This document shows positions 47,501 through 59,468 of a stretch of 64,000 bases of DNA, piece by piece. Under the pieces are notes generated by a model that saw only the letters and a program-made list of their open reading frames with translations, was not told where the DNA came from and searched no databases. Position numbers and translations under genes: made by a program. Position 1 is the first letter of the stretch. Every line of letters begins with the position of its first letter. The DNA comes from Cyclospora cayetanensis (taxonomy: Eukaryota; Apicomplexa; Conoidasida; Eucoccidiorida; Eimeriidae), in the NCBI RefSeq assembly GCF_002999335.1, contig NW_020312042.1, positions 1 through 64,000 of the forward strand, written 5' to 3'.

Positions 47501-48244
47501 AGACGAGATGGTTACCGAGGAAATGGTGCTGGACGCCGTGCAAGGCAAGACAAAGGTCATGCCTCCGATGGTTGGATATGCTTACGTCGCTTTCATAGAC
47601 TGCGAGGCTTCGGCGAATGCGCGAAAGGTGAGGCTGTGTTGCTCCATTTGTTAGGGTAACTATTGAATTCTGAACTGCATGCGAGAATGACAGGATCCGG
47701 AAATGCGACCTTCGAAAAAATATGCGCGATTCTGCGGCTATACCTTGTGGATGCTCGTGATGCCTCAAGCACAGAACGTGGCACATCGCTCCCTGCCTTG
47801 CGCGAAAATTAGAAATGCTGTTACGATAGCCTTTCTCAAAGTTGAGGCCCCAGGAAGCGCACTCTGTAAATACTCTCTTTGTGCTGCCTCGCTTGCGAAA
47901 TTAAGAAATGCTTATATATATTTATATCGTTCGCAGCTGGTTCTTCTGGTAGCGCATTAAACAGGAATACTGTCGCATCTTCCTGTATCCATCTGGTTCC
48001 TCTTTGTGAAGATCGTTTCTACCCTTTGCCTCTCGGTCTTCAGGCGCTAAACGGAAGGAAGTTCAGTGGTCGTGTGGTGGAGGCGCACTATTTCTCCGAG
48101 TTACTCTTCCTGCAAAGAGCATTTGCATCTCCTACGCCCAACTTTTACAAGGGGCACTCCTGTCTGCATTCGCCGGCCCTCGCTGCCCTTGTGAAGAACC
48201 TCAAGGAGGAAGCAGCTTCTAGCGGGGAGCAACAGCATTCGTAA
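44536..48244 (+). CDS. U2AF2: Splicing factor U2AF large subunit (U2AF65/U2AF2)
   Basis: Six exons (44536-45727, 45976-46037, 46210-46284, 46583-46819, 47172-47627, 48044-48244) join in frame to 740 residues. U2AF65 binds the polypyrimidine tract and recruits U2 snRNP to the branch point in the nucleus. Residues 1-130 are an Arg/Glu/Asp/Lys repeat region in place of the classical RS domain. RRM1 (about 245-330) carries 'LYIGNLPPNV' and 'YAFVEFRT'. RRM2 (about 400-480) carries 'LCVLGLPASM' and 'VVCVIEYQD'. The C-terminal UHM (about 505-710) has 'VLVLHNIVTPQD', 'DDEYADIVEDIR' and the R-x-F ligand motif at 679-681 ('GRKF'). It holds a long charged insertion between 'VPRMCQDP' and 'VGYAYVAFIDCE'. 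The protein is longer than human U2AF65 (475) because of the N-terminal repeat and this insert. The start is the first Met before the repeat; no better upstream Met is in frame. Confidence 0.93.
44540..44905 (+). repeat. GA-rich imperfect repeat coding the U2AF Arg/Glu/Asp region
   Basis: A purine-rich tract of GAG/CGA/AGA codons encodes alternating Arg with Glu, Asp and Lys. It also produces long spurious open frames on both strands. Confidence 0.85.
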
Positions 48245-49512
48245 AGGCACTGTAAGCAGTTACGGCAGCATTACCTTTCAGCGGCGGTAACAGCGGAAGC
48301 AACAGCATTTCTTAGGGATGGTTGCAGCTGGTTCGTCTTGACCAGGGGTGAAACAAGGCGACGAATGTTGAAGTACAGTTGCCTGGGTGCAGCGACATTT
48401 AATGGGGTACCGGATGCGATGTGGAATACAAACAGCGTTTGTGGGACAGGGATCCACGCGTGGTGTTCCTGTAAATAGCTAAACAGAAACTGACGAGCTA
48501 GGGTGGAACCCCCTGCTCCGTGAACTCATATTACATGTACTTGCGCCCAACGAACCATGATTACGAAATCCGTAGGAAAATAGTCTCAGACGTAACCTAG
48601 GCAGCACTTGTGGCTGTTTTGCCGAATAAATTTGTTAAATGCCTTTCATTAAGGCAATAGCGAAGCCCCAAGCAACCCAGAAGGGAGGGTGATCGCTACA
48701 GTAGAGACTAGAAGTCCCCTTGGAGCGTGTATCGACCTGAAACAGAAGGTTAAATAGCTTTGGGCTTGACGATTGCGTATAGTTTGCCTCGATAAGCACA
48801 AGTTCGAATGATTGCTGCCAGAATTTCGAGGCCTTTTGGCTTTAGCCCACACTTTTTGGACACAAGTACCAACGTGAGTACTCAACGAGTAGGTGGTTCG
48901 AAACACCTTGTCTTCCCCCAAAAGGAGAAGGGAAGCCATTGGCAGTGTTACACGGCAGGTTTTATTTTGCATCATATTGAGGGGAGTTCCTTTATTTAGC
49001 TGCCGGTGTGAAAGCTGTACACAACTGAAGTCACGGCAGTCCGGATCCGGGGTCCTTGTCGTCCGCGCCACTTTCGTGGTGACGTGCTTTCCCACCCCCG
49101 ACCCACAAAAGGTTAATACAATAATTCAACGAAGACCAATAGTGATGTAAAAGCCTTTGATTTGGCAGATTTTCTGCTGTATTCTCCCCTAGCGCCTGCT
49201 CTTGTCCTGCTGGAGGGGCTGGCGGGTGCGCCCATTCGGTTTTCATGCCGAAAGACTTCACTGTTTGTTTTCTCTCTCTGCAGCCCGCACCTTATCCAAT
49301 AAGACCCTTGGCCTAACACCTTTATCCTTATCTCTTTACTCTTGACTCAAGGTGCGGCAGGAGCTCTACGCAAGCTCTGTATTCCCAACACCGCCTTCAC
49401 AAGGCGGGCACCTCCAAGCCCCCTTCTTGTTGTTAGAAACGAGGAAAGACCCTGCTTCGTCTTGACGTGCTCGAGGCGTGCGAAGTAGCGCCAGCGTCCT
49501 CATGAAGAGGAG
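48245..49512. other. Intergenic region between U2AF and Tic20-like gene
   Basis: No supported gene. It should contain the U2AF 3' end and, in its last few hundred bases, the Tic20-like promoter. Confidence 0.5.
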
Positions 49513-51054
49513 ATGGGGCGGTTATGCGTCTCAGTGTCTCTCATCTGGTTGCTTTTCATCGGCGAGTCAGCTTCGGCGAGCTGCGTGTTCTCGGGAAGCC
49601 TCGGCTCGCGTACTGCATGGGAAGGCTGGACGAATTCTCGGGGGCCAAGAGCGTCTCTTGCTTTCGCCGGCTTAGCGTCTCCTGTCTTCCCCGTTGAGGC
49701 TCTTGCCTCCCCTTCAAGCCTGCATGTAGTGGATACACCAGCAAGAAGGAAGCCGCGCGTGCCCTTCGTCGCAGTCAGCGGGCAGCACAAGCAGGAAGGT
49801 TTCACGGGGGCTCCTAGATGCTCTGAGGGCGCTGTTTCAAGACTGCATGCACGTGCAGTCCCGTATTTGGTTGAAGCGGAAAGCACGAAAGAGACAAAGC
49901 AGAAGGCGCCATCTGCTGCCCTTAGAGCGGTTGCAACAGGCTGCTACCTGTTTCCCATCATCGATACGCTGCAGGTATTCTTTCAGCCCCCCGATGCGTA
50001 GCAACTATCTACTGCTCATCGTTGTTGCAGTTTCTGCCTTTCTGTTAGTGCGTGGCACGGGCCGGCGTCAACGGCCCTCTTTTGAGCTAAGCCCACTACC
50101 GCCTCCCTCTGCATCCTGCACGACGATAGAGCCTCAGGCATTTCTTTTGCTGCTTAAATACAGTTCGTGCTCACCGGGCTGTTTATCGCGAAAGCCCCAT
50201 TCCGTGGCCTTTTTCATGCTAACTAACATATTTACATCTCCCTCTTGCTCTTTTCTGTGCTGTAGGCTTTCGCACCCGTGCCGTCCCTTGGGCGCTTGGC
50301 GGGACGGTTGGCTTGGAGTTGCAACATCTTATCCATGGGAGTGTCTTTCCTGTTCCTCCGGAAAAAGCTCATACCTGCTCCCCCCTTTTTAAAGCACCAC
50401 CTTATGACGGTGCGCTGCCGTCACTGCTGCTGATTGCAGTGGGCTGTTGCCCAATACCGTTCCTGTAGTGTAGCACTAGTCGATTCAATGTGCTGCTGTT
50501 CCTGCTTTCATGGGCTGCCACTCTTAACCCATCGGTGGCGCTACTCACGGTTGGTGGTTGTGGCAGCGTGGCGTGCTTTCCCTTCAGGCATCTCTGCTCT
50601 CCATGTGTTCCTTCACGCTGGCGAATATCCACTACAAAGTCCTCTCATTCTTCATTGCTGGCCGAACAACCTTACAGGAGTCTCTGGCTTTCGCCGCAGG
50701 GGCTTCTCTCCTCAGCCTCATTGCCCCCGCAGCCCTCAGTGCCACTAGGGGCAGGTAAACAAGAGCTTTGCACTACATAGGACTTCTCAGGGAGGTCAAA
50801 GGGGCTCTCTTAATGACTGCTTTACAGTGGGAGAAGCACACTCTATGAGCCTCATGAACCGCCTCCCTCCTCAAAGCTTCTCGCGACAGGGAAGCTTCAA
50901 AAGATGACTGTCCTTTTAAATAGAGAAGGAATCTCGGTATCGAGCTCTTGTGACTGATGGTTTGTCTCTTCGCTGGTGCAGAGCGGCTGCTTTGCCGGTT
51001 CTCTCTGAGGCGGTCTCCCTCCACTTGGGTCCGGACGACTTTGGCGCGAAGTAA
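49513..51054 (+). CDS. Tic20-like apicoplast inner-membrane translocon protein
   Basis: Four exons (49513-49974, 50266-50409, 50588-50754, 50982-51054) join with matching phases to 281 residues. The N-terminus is a clear signal peptide (MGRLCVSVSLIWLLFIG, cleavage near 'SASAS') followed by a Ser/Ala/Arg-rich transit-like stretch to about residue 135, a bipartite apicoplast leader. The mature part has the Tic20 layout: 'GCYLFPIIDTLQ' at the first helix, then hydrophobic segments 'CNILSMGVSFLFL', 'LLSMCSFTLANIHYKVLSFF' and 'FAAGASLLSLIAP'. The segment 'FLKHHLMTASLL' stands where plant Tic20 has its R-F-N-x-M-Q block, and the end 'LPVLSEAVSLHL' resembles the Tic20 C-terminus. Tic20 forms part of the import channel of the plastid inner membrane. 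Overall similarity is low, so the family call rests on order and motifs. Confidence 0.7.
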
Positions 51055-52146
51055 AAGGAGGATGAAAGAAGCAGAGAATTTCGCCTCCCTGTATCCCATT
51101 CCAATGTGGGGGACTGTCTGTACTATTTCCTTCCCCTTTTCTGGTCCCTTTCGAATGGTGTATGCGTCCTTTAGCGAAGACCCCCTTTGCCTACCCCTCA
51201 GTTGTAACTGCTCCCTCGGGAGAGCCCTGCAGGAGCCACAGGCAGAACTTACTGCTGAGCCGTTCCCCTGCCACGGGCGTGACAGAAGTGTTTGCATAGA
51301 AACTTGCAAACTGGTGAACTCTTGAGAACGCAAAGCTTTTGGAAGCTAACTTCGGGGCATCGAAGGGGCACATTATAGTTATTAAGTTGGTACAAGGGCG
51401 ACTGCTCTAGAACTAAATGCTTGAGAAGTAGTCGGGAGTTTTTCCTTTCACGATGTCCCATAGGTTGCTGCCTTGAGAACCTTGGATCTGTGTAGACCTG
51501 CTACACTGGCATGTTCGATGACAGAAAGCGACACTTGAGTTTTGAACGACTCATGAACCGCTAAGTTCCTGAAAACAGTCGCTTTTCTGTGTTATTTCGT
51601 GTAGTCCGCGGTCAGCTGTTCCAAGTCTTCAGTTGGGAGTGCTGCAGCGCCTCCCTTTATTAAACCGCATGAGCCTTCCTTCGATGGTTTCAGAATTGTT
51701 TTGCAAATTTAGGTACGGCGTGACAGCGCAACATTTCCTGTGTGCAAGGAGGGCAAAGGGTTTAACGGTCTGCCGAACGGCTGCAGCACCGTCTGGGGCT
51801 GTGTATTGTCTGACGCGTCCCAATCATCCCTCACTGTTTTGTACTTGCGACTAAAGAAGAGCTTTTTTCACCTCTTCTGTTCGTTGATTTATCTCCGTCG
51901 CTTCTGCTGGCCCTTGAATTCTCTCTCGGTCTAGGGGACCTGTGCAGCAACCCTTCACGCTACGTGCCCACCCTCTCCTTTTGCGGTTCATCTTCGCCTG
52001 TTGATTTCCTCTCTGGTATCTGATTTTTCATCCCTGTCCTCTTTTCTGCTGAGACGCGCCTGCCACCCCCTCTCCCTCCGCCTCCCTCCCTATTCCTTCC
52101 GCCCCCCCGCTATCTCTTCCTCGTATTTGTACCGACGACAATTGAA
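51055..52146. other. Intergenic region between Tic20-like and UCHL5 genes
   Basis: No conserved coding signal. The last 200 bases are pyrimidine-rich and fit a 5' leader of the deubiquitinase gene. Confidence 0.5.
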
Positions 52147-55135
52147 ATGGCTTCTCCAGGGGGAGGTTGGTGTTTAATCGAAAGTGACCCCGGGGTCTTC
52201 TGCTCCTTAGTAGAGAGGATTGGTGTTAAGGGAGTCTCCTTTTCTGAGGTGTACGGACTCGATGAGGGATCCTTTGAGTCTCTGGAGGCTCCAGAAACAA
52301 ACAGAAAGATCTTGGGGTTTGTTTTCCTCTTCAACTGGACCAAGGACAACAAAAGGCACGGGGAGGATTCCAGAGAGCCCATAGATTCCACGGATGAGGA
52401 AGCACCTTTCTTCGCAACGCAGGTATGCACAAAGCCACGCGTGCCCATCGTGTGTGTCTTGCTTCAACATGTGGTCGATCGTCTCATTCCTTGTCTTTGC
52501 CCAAGCAGCATGAACAGTCATGAACGTAATTTTGCTGCCTTCCTATGGGCTACACAGCAGGACGATACGTGGGCCCTTTACTTGAATTCGCATGCAGTTG
52601 CCGTCCTTCGCCTGCGGCGTCGCTGTGGCCCTCACTTTCTCGTTTTGCCAATGTCTGAGGTTCTCTGTGCCCTTTTAATGTCTTGACAGTGCTCGCATCT
52701 GTGTCTCAGCTGCCTCTTTTCCCTTGCGACGCTCTGCTACTGTATCCGTTTCGGGGATGCTCTCCGGATGGGTGTTACTTGCCGCCCGTCATCCTCTCAT
52801 CCTCTTACTCTGGAATCACCCCCTTTTTCTGAATCCCGGCCTCTATGAGTCGCCGGAATCGAATGCGGCAATCTGTGGCTCTCTCCATGTGGTGCCTAGG
52901 GATGATTCTTCCTGTGCATTCAGGTAGTGGAGAACGCCTGCGCTAGCCAGGCCATAATTTCTGTTCTTTTGAATCGGCAGTCGGACATTGCTGACTTAGG
53001 AGAGCCTCTTCGAGGCCTTTATGACTTCACAAAGGACTTCAAGGATCCCGCAGTCAGGGGTGAAGCCATTGGCAGTTGGTATGTTGCACTATCTCTTCTG
53101 CTGTCTGGTACAGCCCGATTTTGCCAAAATGCCGCTTTCTCTCAGGGGCTGGCTGCCTGTCTGGCATACTTTCTGTCGGCTCTGCGGTCCTGTGTGTTGT
53201 CAGCGAAGCCATTCGGTGCGCTCACAATGCCTTTCGGCCGCTGTGCTCCTTCGAGGTCTCTGACACGGAGGATGCCAAGGCTAAAGACGCGTTCCACTTT
53301 GTCTCTTACATCCCCAAAGGCAACAAAGTTTATGAACTCGATGGCCTCAAACAGGTACCGATACGCATTGCGGTCTAAAGCTTAGGGCTGCACAAGGGGG
53401 AATGTTATGGGCTGCTGTCTTCGGATCGAGGTCCACACGGTATGAGTTTGTTGCATTTTGCACCTGGTAGGGCCCCTTGTGCGTGGGGGAGTGCGAGAGC
53501 TCCGACTGGAAGGAAGTTGTCCGCAAGGAAATACTCAGGAGAGTAGAAGAGTAAGGAGAAGCACGAATGGAAAATGAGGATGCCTGCCGCCAGTGTTCTG
53601 TGTGTCTTCTCAAGTCTGCGGCTTGTTGGCGCTTGCCACCTCTTGTTGTTGGGCGGTAAAGAATAGCCTAAAACGCGACACTTGATGCCTCTCAACGAGT
53701 ATTTTTTGCGCATTTTCCCCCCAAGTGCGGCTCTATATATGGATTTCCTGCGGTGCTTATCATTATGGTGCCCTTTTTGTTACGGGGGCTTACCCCTTTG
53801 TCTGCGCTGGGAACCTCAGGATTCAGGCTCGGGGAGAGGAGTTGCGGTTCAACTTATTGGCTGTCACCACAAATCCGCTGGATAACATCAACAAGGCACT
53901 AAAAGAGGCGCAGTAAGGGGTCCTTGTTTCTGCTGCTTCCCCTCCCCGACCCGCAGTACCTTTTGTGTTCTTCCTTGTCTTGCTGCTTTTCGGGGAAAAA
54001 CCAATAGGAGGATGCGGTTGAGTCATGAGAAAGGATGCACATAAGAGACGCGGGACGGCATTGTGGTGCGCAGCAGCAGGAAGTGAAGCCTCAGTGCCGT
54101 GAAGACAGGAAGTCAATTTTTGTAATGTAACTTTGCTTACCTGTGCTGCAGACGGACTGCGGAGCTAGCTGCTGCAAAACAGTCTGGAGAGCCCCTTGAG
54201 GAAGGCGAAAGTAACTGCCTTCCCTCCGATCCTAAGGAGCTCGAGCAGGTAATCTTAACCCACCGTGCAGTCTAGCTGGCGGGAGGAAGAAGCACTCTAT
54301 TCATGAGGCACTCTTGAGGGTCCAGGTGTTAAGCTGCGATTGAATGTACAGATACACCGGGACGCATTGGGGAAAATTGCAATCCTCGAAGAACAGAAGA
54401 AAATCGAGGAGGCAAAGCGCGCGGTACGTCGTATCCCCATTTTTACATTCGCGGAGAACTCCTGTTGAGACCCATTGACTGATATGCCGGAATGAGCGCT
54501 TACGGTCAGCTACAAAGCGTTTTTCAATGTGCTTTTAGGAATGGGAACGGGAAAATGCCCGACGGTGTCATGACTTTACACCCTTCGTCTTGTGCGCTCT
54601 CCGGTAATTCTGCTCTCTTGTCCTCTTTCGCACCCTCTACTCCCTTCCCATGTTGCCATGACGCTTTCTGCGCACTCATGCATGCGCTAGCATCGATTGT
54701 TGTGAATCAGTCAATAGAAATAGACGTACAATGAATTCTTTCCCCCTTAGGTGCACAACGGTGCGCCTGCCCAGACTATCCTGATGATAAGGCTCTTTTC
54801 CCTTTCCTCCGTTGCTGGAGCTTCTCCTTGCTTCGCCTCTTCTCTATTCTCTTTTCTGCCTCCATAATTCTTTTTTCAATTTTGTTTCCGCCTTTGGATT
54901 TTGAGGTTTAAAGTGGGGAACGGGGGGGATGGGGCGAGCAGCGCCGGTCCACTGGAAGAGGGCGCCTAATCCGAAAGTCTGGTGCACCTGACGGTTTCTC
55001 TTGGTACTTTTGCTGCGGCTACGATGTTGCAGCCACCTCGCAAAGAAGGGCGAGTTGCTCAAGGCGGTGCACCGCGCAGCTGCAGTGACGACGAGTGGAA
55101 GTGGGGAGGTCAAATCGGAGAAAGCCCGCGCCTAA
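52147..55135 (+). CDS. UCHL5: Ubiquitin C-terminal hydrolase UCH37/UCHL5 type
   Basis: Nine exons (52147-52422, 52924-53078, 53204-53354, 53471-53550, 53820-53912, 54152-54248, 54352-54423, 54539-54603, 55033-55135) join in phase to 363 residues. It is a cysteine protease of the C12 family, which in other eukaryotes trims ubiquitin chains at the proteasome through Rpn13. The start 'MASPGGGWCLIESDPGVF' is typical. The catalytic set is complete: oxyanion Gln92, nucleophile Cys98 in 'ENACASQAI', His175 in 'DAFHFVSYIP' and Asp190 in 'YELDGLK'. The His-Asp spacing equals that of human UCHL5. After the catalytic domain come 'GEELRFNLLAVTTNPL', a helical stretch with 'KIAILEEQKKIEEAKRA', and 'EWERENARRCHDFTPF', which matches the UCHL5-like tail. 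The length is slightly above human UCHL5 (329). The tail region supports UCH37 over UCHL1/UCHL3, which lack it. Confidence 0.94.
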
Positions 55136-55619
55136 AACTTCCTCCCTCTTGCTCCTCTTCTTCTCATCTTCCTCTGTGTGTACTCCCCTCCCGCCAGTCT
55201 CCATCGTCATTCCTTCTCGGTCTCACATCTTCTAGATTTGTAGTGTAGAGGGAAGGGCCTCTGAACTGCCTTGGGATTCTCTTGTTTTGTGCGCAAGCCG
55301 CAACTAATTGCTGTCTTTTCTCCCTCATCTTCACCCCGGTTAGATCCGTTGGGGCATCCAGGCTTCTCGGAGTCTCTTGGTTTAAGAAGCGTTGTCGGGG
55401 TCTCTCTCTCCCTTCCCTGCTTTGCCGGTAGAGCGCCCGTTGTACTTAGCCGCACATCCCTTGAAATGCGCCTTGCGGAGATATGTAGATGCTAGCGGCC
55501 GTTTTTCGTGTGCGATTTGGGGGTTGCATATCTCGTCAGCGGCAGTGTACCAGAGGCTGCTACCTAGATAAGAAGATAGGCAGCGAGCTACATGCAGTGC
55601 GCCGGCCACCTATTGGCAA

Positions 55620-55820
55620 AAGGCGTACTAGCTACATTAATTATGTATAGCAAGCAACTAGTGAAGTATTGGCTCAGCACAATGGTGTGTGAGTCCGTTA
55701 GATGCTGAATGCAATTAGCTGGGAACGCTCAGAGTGCTTACAGGGTGCAGCTACGTACACCCTAGCTGCCCCACTTCTCTCATGTCGGGAACCCACAGAG
55801 GCAGAGGGTGGTGGAGGCGG
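55620..55820 (+). repeat. Dispersed repeat R2, copy 2
   Basis: The segment aligns with 14200-14420, with shared blocks 'GCTCAGAG(T/C)G', 'AGGGTGCAGCTACG' and 'CTCATGTC(G/A)GGA'. No pol remnant of the retroelement family was recognised downstream, so this could be a solo LTR or a truncated element. Confidence 0.4.
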
Positions 55821-57199
55821 GAGTTCTTTTAGGAAACACTCAATCGAATTTCTGTGAAGTTCGTGTTGAATTTGGAATTAAATGGCTCCTACGGAGGCCG
55901 TAGATGGAGTTTTAGCGAGGGCGACTTCTCTGATGCTTGTTTCAACTAGGTTGGGCAGGACTGATCAGCGTGAGGCCAAACACAGCAAGCGGCGTGGAGG
56001 CAATTTACAGTTCATCTAGGAGTCTCAAAACGAAAGTACCTTTCGCCATGAATCCAATACAGGATCTAACAGGTGAATGAGCTTCCTTCCCTCATGCCCC
56101 CTACCCTAAGCCCAAGAAAGCTCCTGCATGGTGGGATTTGGAGCACACCGAGCAAGCGTGCCCAGCTGCACGTAGCAGCCAAGACCCAGAGACGCAGCAG
56201 TAGCTCAAAATACTTGGGCCCTGTTCTACATCGAAACAAGCAGGATACACGGGCAGCCGAGTTAAACGGTCGATTCTTCTCTGACCTTTCCTCGAATATA
56301 ACTAGTACGGTGGGAGGTCCCTAATCGTAGCTTTGGCCGGGTACAGGCAGTGTGGCCCCCTCCAGCTAAGCCGCGCTTCCTTCTCGCTACAACATGCATC
56401 GCCTCGAAAGACACCACAGTTCGAAACGCGATACAGGCGCCAAGGGGTGGAGGGACCAGCTCCTTTGGTTTGCGATTGTGCCTATAGATTGCTGTTTTTG
56501 CACCGTTTGTAGCCCGTAGCGCAAGGTGACTGGGGCTTTCACTGGGTTATTCCATCCCTTCGCCCTACCTCCAGAATGTCTAGATGCGTTCTTGAGGATG
56601 AAACGCGGTAGCATGATAATACAAAGGAATGGTAGCAGGTAGTTGGTGGAACGAGGGAGGCAGGCAGATGACGTAGCACAGGTACCCTCCACATAAAAAG
56701 CGAGAAAGATTTTCAAGATTACCCAACGAAACAATACAACCACACGCTATTCGAACAACAGAATATACGAGGCAAAAGAAGGGTTGTTGCATTTCGCTCA
56801 CTGCGCTGCATTTTACTTTGGAAGCGCACGCACTCTCGCCTTTCTCCCTACGAGTTACAAGGCACAATTCCCGAGCAGCTGCTCTTATCTGGGGGCTCCA
56901 ATAGCGCACGCTACCCTTGTTCATGTAATTAGAGTACCACAAACGGAATCGAATGGTTAATGAGGAGGGCGAGACACACTACGTACCAATAGCCGGGAGA
57001 TCAAGCAACTGCTTCGGCGTGTCTTCAAGACAGAAAGGCTGCCAAACGCTCTTAACCGTGTGCGAACCATAGATCTTACTCAGAGGGCTGAGAGGATAAT
57101 TCAGCCCCTCATTTAAGTTCTCCTTAGGGAGCCAGTGAATCTCCACGAAGCTTGACGGAAAGTAATTGCGTGCCCCTCCACAAGAGCTCCTCCTTCATA

Positions 57200-57465
57200 T
57201 GCCGTCGCACCCAGGGTTTCGGCATGCGGAGACAGGGCCAGCTAGGTTGCGTGTTGTTGCACACCCTCTAGGCACTGCGAGCTTTCACAGCTAGTTGCAT
57301 GCGCAGCATCTAAGGACTACGCGAACGCCCTTCCTTTTTATTGCAGTGAGCCGACGCTACTCTGCAATCGGTACGGCGTACGCACTGCCAAGCCAAATAA
57401 AGACTGCGGGCGAGTTTTTGGTGAAAAGCAAAGCAGCGTGGTAAACCGCGCCAGTGTGTAGCGTA
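57200..57465 (+). repeat. Dispersed repeat R1, copy 4
   Basis: Shared blocks are 'GACAGGGCCAGCTAGG', 'TAGGCACTGCGAG', 'CACAGCTAGTTGCATGCGC', 'TCTGCAAT', 'GCCAAGCCAAATAAA' and 'AGTGTGTAGCGTAGCCC', in the same order and orientation as the other copies. Confidence 0.4.
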
Positions 57466-58156
57466 GCCCTTACGGAGACGAGCTGTCTGCATCAAGCGCC
57501 ACCCCTTTGAAGTTCACGCAGTTTCTGTTCATCATTTTCACTCTATAGAGAGGGAAGTCCGCCACCCCTGGACGAAGGGCGTGCCTTTCGGCTGAGGCGG
57601 CGTTGGTGCTCTGGGTTTTGCCCCCTAATTGCAGTGCGCTATCATGGCTCATCCAGTTCCGTGGTCATCAAGGGCATACGCATACTAAAATTAACTCTCA
57701 AAAATAAAACACAGCATCTGCACTTGTGCTTCTACGGTTGTTCAAAACCGAGAGCGGGTACCCCCCGAGGAGGGGCCCCTTGCTTGCGTGGGTATTTTGC
57801 GGGGCCCTACGGGCTGCTACCGCCCGGCGTTGCTACTGGCTTCCGGTCCGCTTCAGCCTTTTTGATTCCATAAGCCTCCCGAGACTAGCGCCTCTCAACG
57901 AAGTGGCAAACACACGATCCAAAACAAAGGAGAGGGCCCTCTGCAGCAGGGCCCCTACTGCATCTCCTCCCCAGTCATGATATGTAGTGCCCTAATGGTC
58001 CCCTCTTCCTTGCACACCGCTTCTGTCCAATTCGGCCTGTACCTCTGCCCCGAGGAGGACACTTGGGGCCCCTGCTCAGAGGCTTGCGCCTTCAGATCGA
58101 GTCTAGGGTACTAAGGCCCCCTCGGGCGGTGTGGGGGCCCCCCTGCCTCCCTGACC

Positions 58157-59420
58157 ATGAGGTCTCCCGGTGTTGCGCTGCTGCGGCAGATCTATGAAGA
58201 TAAGATCATTTCTAGACTCTTCGGATCTGACAAGACGGATGGGAGGCACGCTGCAGAGGTGCAGCAAGGGCGCCCTGAAGAAACCGTTACACCCAGCCTT
58301 TGTCCTTGTGAGCGGGCAGCGATCGCCACGCAGCTTCTCCAGCGGCTGGAGGGGGCCCCCGTCGAGGCGTCGGATCTTCCAGGGGCAGCAGAGGGCGGGG
58401 GGCCCCTTGGGCACCCGCAGCGGGGTATTGGCGGGCCTAATGGCCTCCCCGCGGGGCCCCTTGGGGGCCCACCTCTGCCCCGCAGCACCGAAGTTCTCAT
58501 CGCTGTGCTGCAAGAGAAGCTGGCGCTCAGGGGCCCCTCTCAGGCAGAGGCCTCCGACGGCCAAGAGCAGCAGCAGCAAGTGGTGTGTGCTGTTTGCGGA
58601 AGAGACGGAACGGACCCCTTGAAGCAGTTTCTGGAATCGTGTCTTTCTTTTGTTGCCTTGTGGCGGCTTTGTTATTTTTCCTTGTCTCAAGCGGCGACAA
58701 CCAAAGTCGGCAGACTGGTGTCTGCAGCCACCAAACGGCCAAAGCGGCACCTAAGTAGGGGCCCCCAGGAAGCGAATGATGCGAACGCAGAGGGGAGTCA
58801 GCAGTCAGAAGACGGCGGTAGCAGTCGCAGCTTTTTCTCCGCCGCAGACTGGGGCGTTCCCCCGGGGGGTGGCTCTAGCGATCGTCTGGAACTGAAGAAC
58901 TGTACGTTGTGTTTTGTGAAGCTGGGCAAAGGAGAGAGAGAGAGAGAGAGGAAGGGAGGGAAGGCTGCGCTAGGAGTGCTTCCTTTGAATACATTCGTCC
59001 CCCTGATGTCACCCCCTCACTTCCCCCGCTCTTGAGGCCCCTTTCTTCCTCTCTTCTTTCGCCCCTGCTCCCCCTTGCTGAAGACGAGGCCTAGAAAGCC
59101 ACGGCACATGGATTTTCCCGTCGAATGGCTGCAGCTTGGCTGTCGCTGTTGCACCGCCTTTCCCTGCTGTACAGCGCTGTGTAGAGACGGCGAGGTTTGG
59201 GGGGCTATGTGGAGAGGCCTTGGAGGCTGTTTTTTCGCTTTGAAATTCAGGTGCTCATGAAGAGACATGCGTTTGCTGGCGTGGGGGCATTCAGCTTTTC
59301 TGCGCTGCTGTTGCGTGCGTTCAGTTGTGAAGGTGCAGCAGATCGGTCAGGGCGCCTATGGAGATGTGTGGTTGGGGTGTGAGGTCTCGACATGCCGATG
59401 GGTGGCCTTGAAGCGCATGA

Positions 59421-59468
<48 letters not shown>

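Larger units (their letters stand above)
55136..58156. other. Repeat-bearing intergenic region upstream of the kinase
   Basis: It holds an R2 copy near 55.7 kb and an R1 copy near 57.3 kb. The stretch between them has only short open frames without recognisable domains. The last few hundred GC-rich bases probably hold the kinase promoter. Confidence 0.4.

Noticed and set aside
50472..50560. Possible Tic20 exon starting after the AG near 50470
   Set aside because: It would need a roughly 30-45-nt intron to reach the next exon. Direct joining of 50409 to 50588 is in phase and gives better family resemblance.
54757..54783. Alternative last exon for UCHL5 after 54603 (acceptor at 54752)
   Set aside because: It would end after about ten residues without family resemblance, whereas the acceptor at 55032 gives a Lys-rich helical tail in phase that fits UCHL5.
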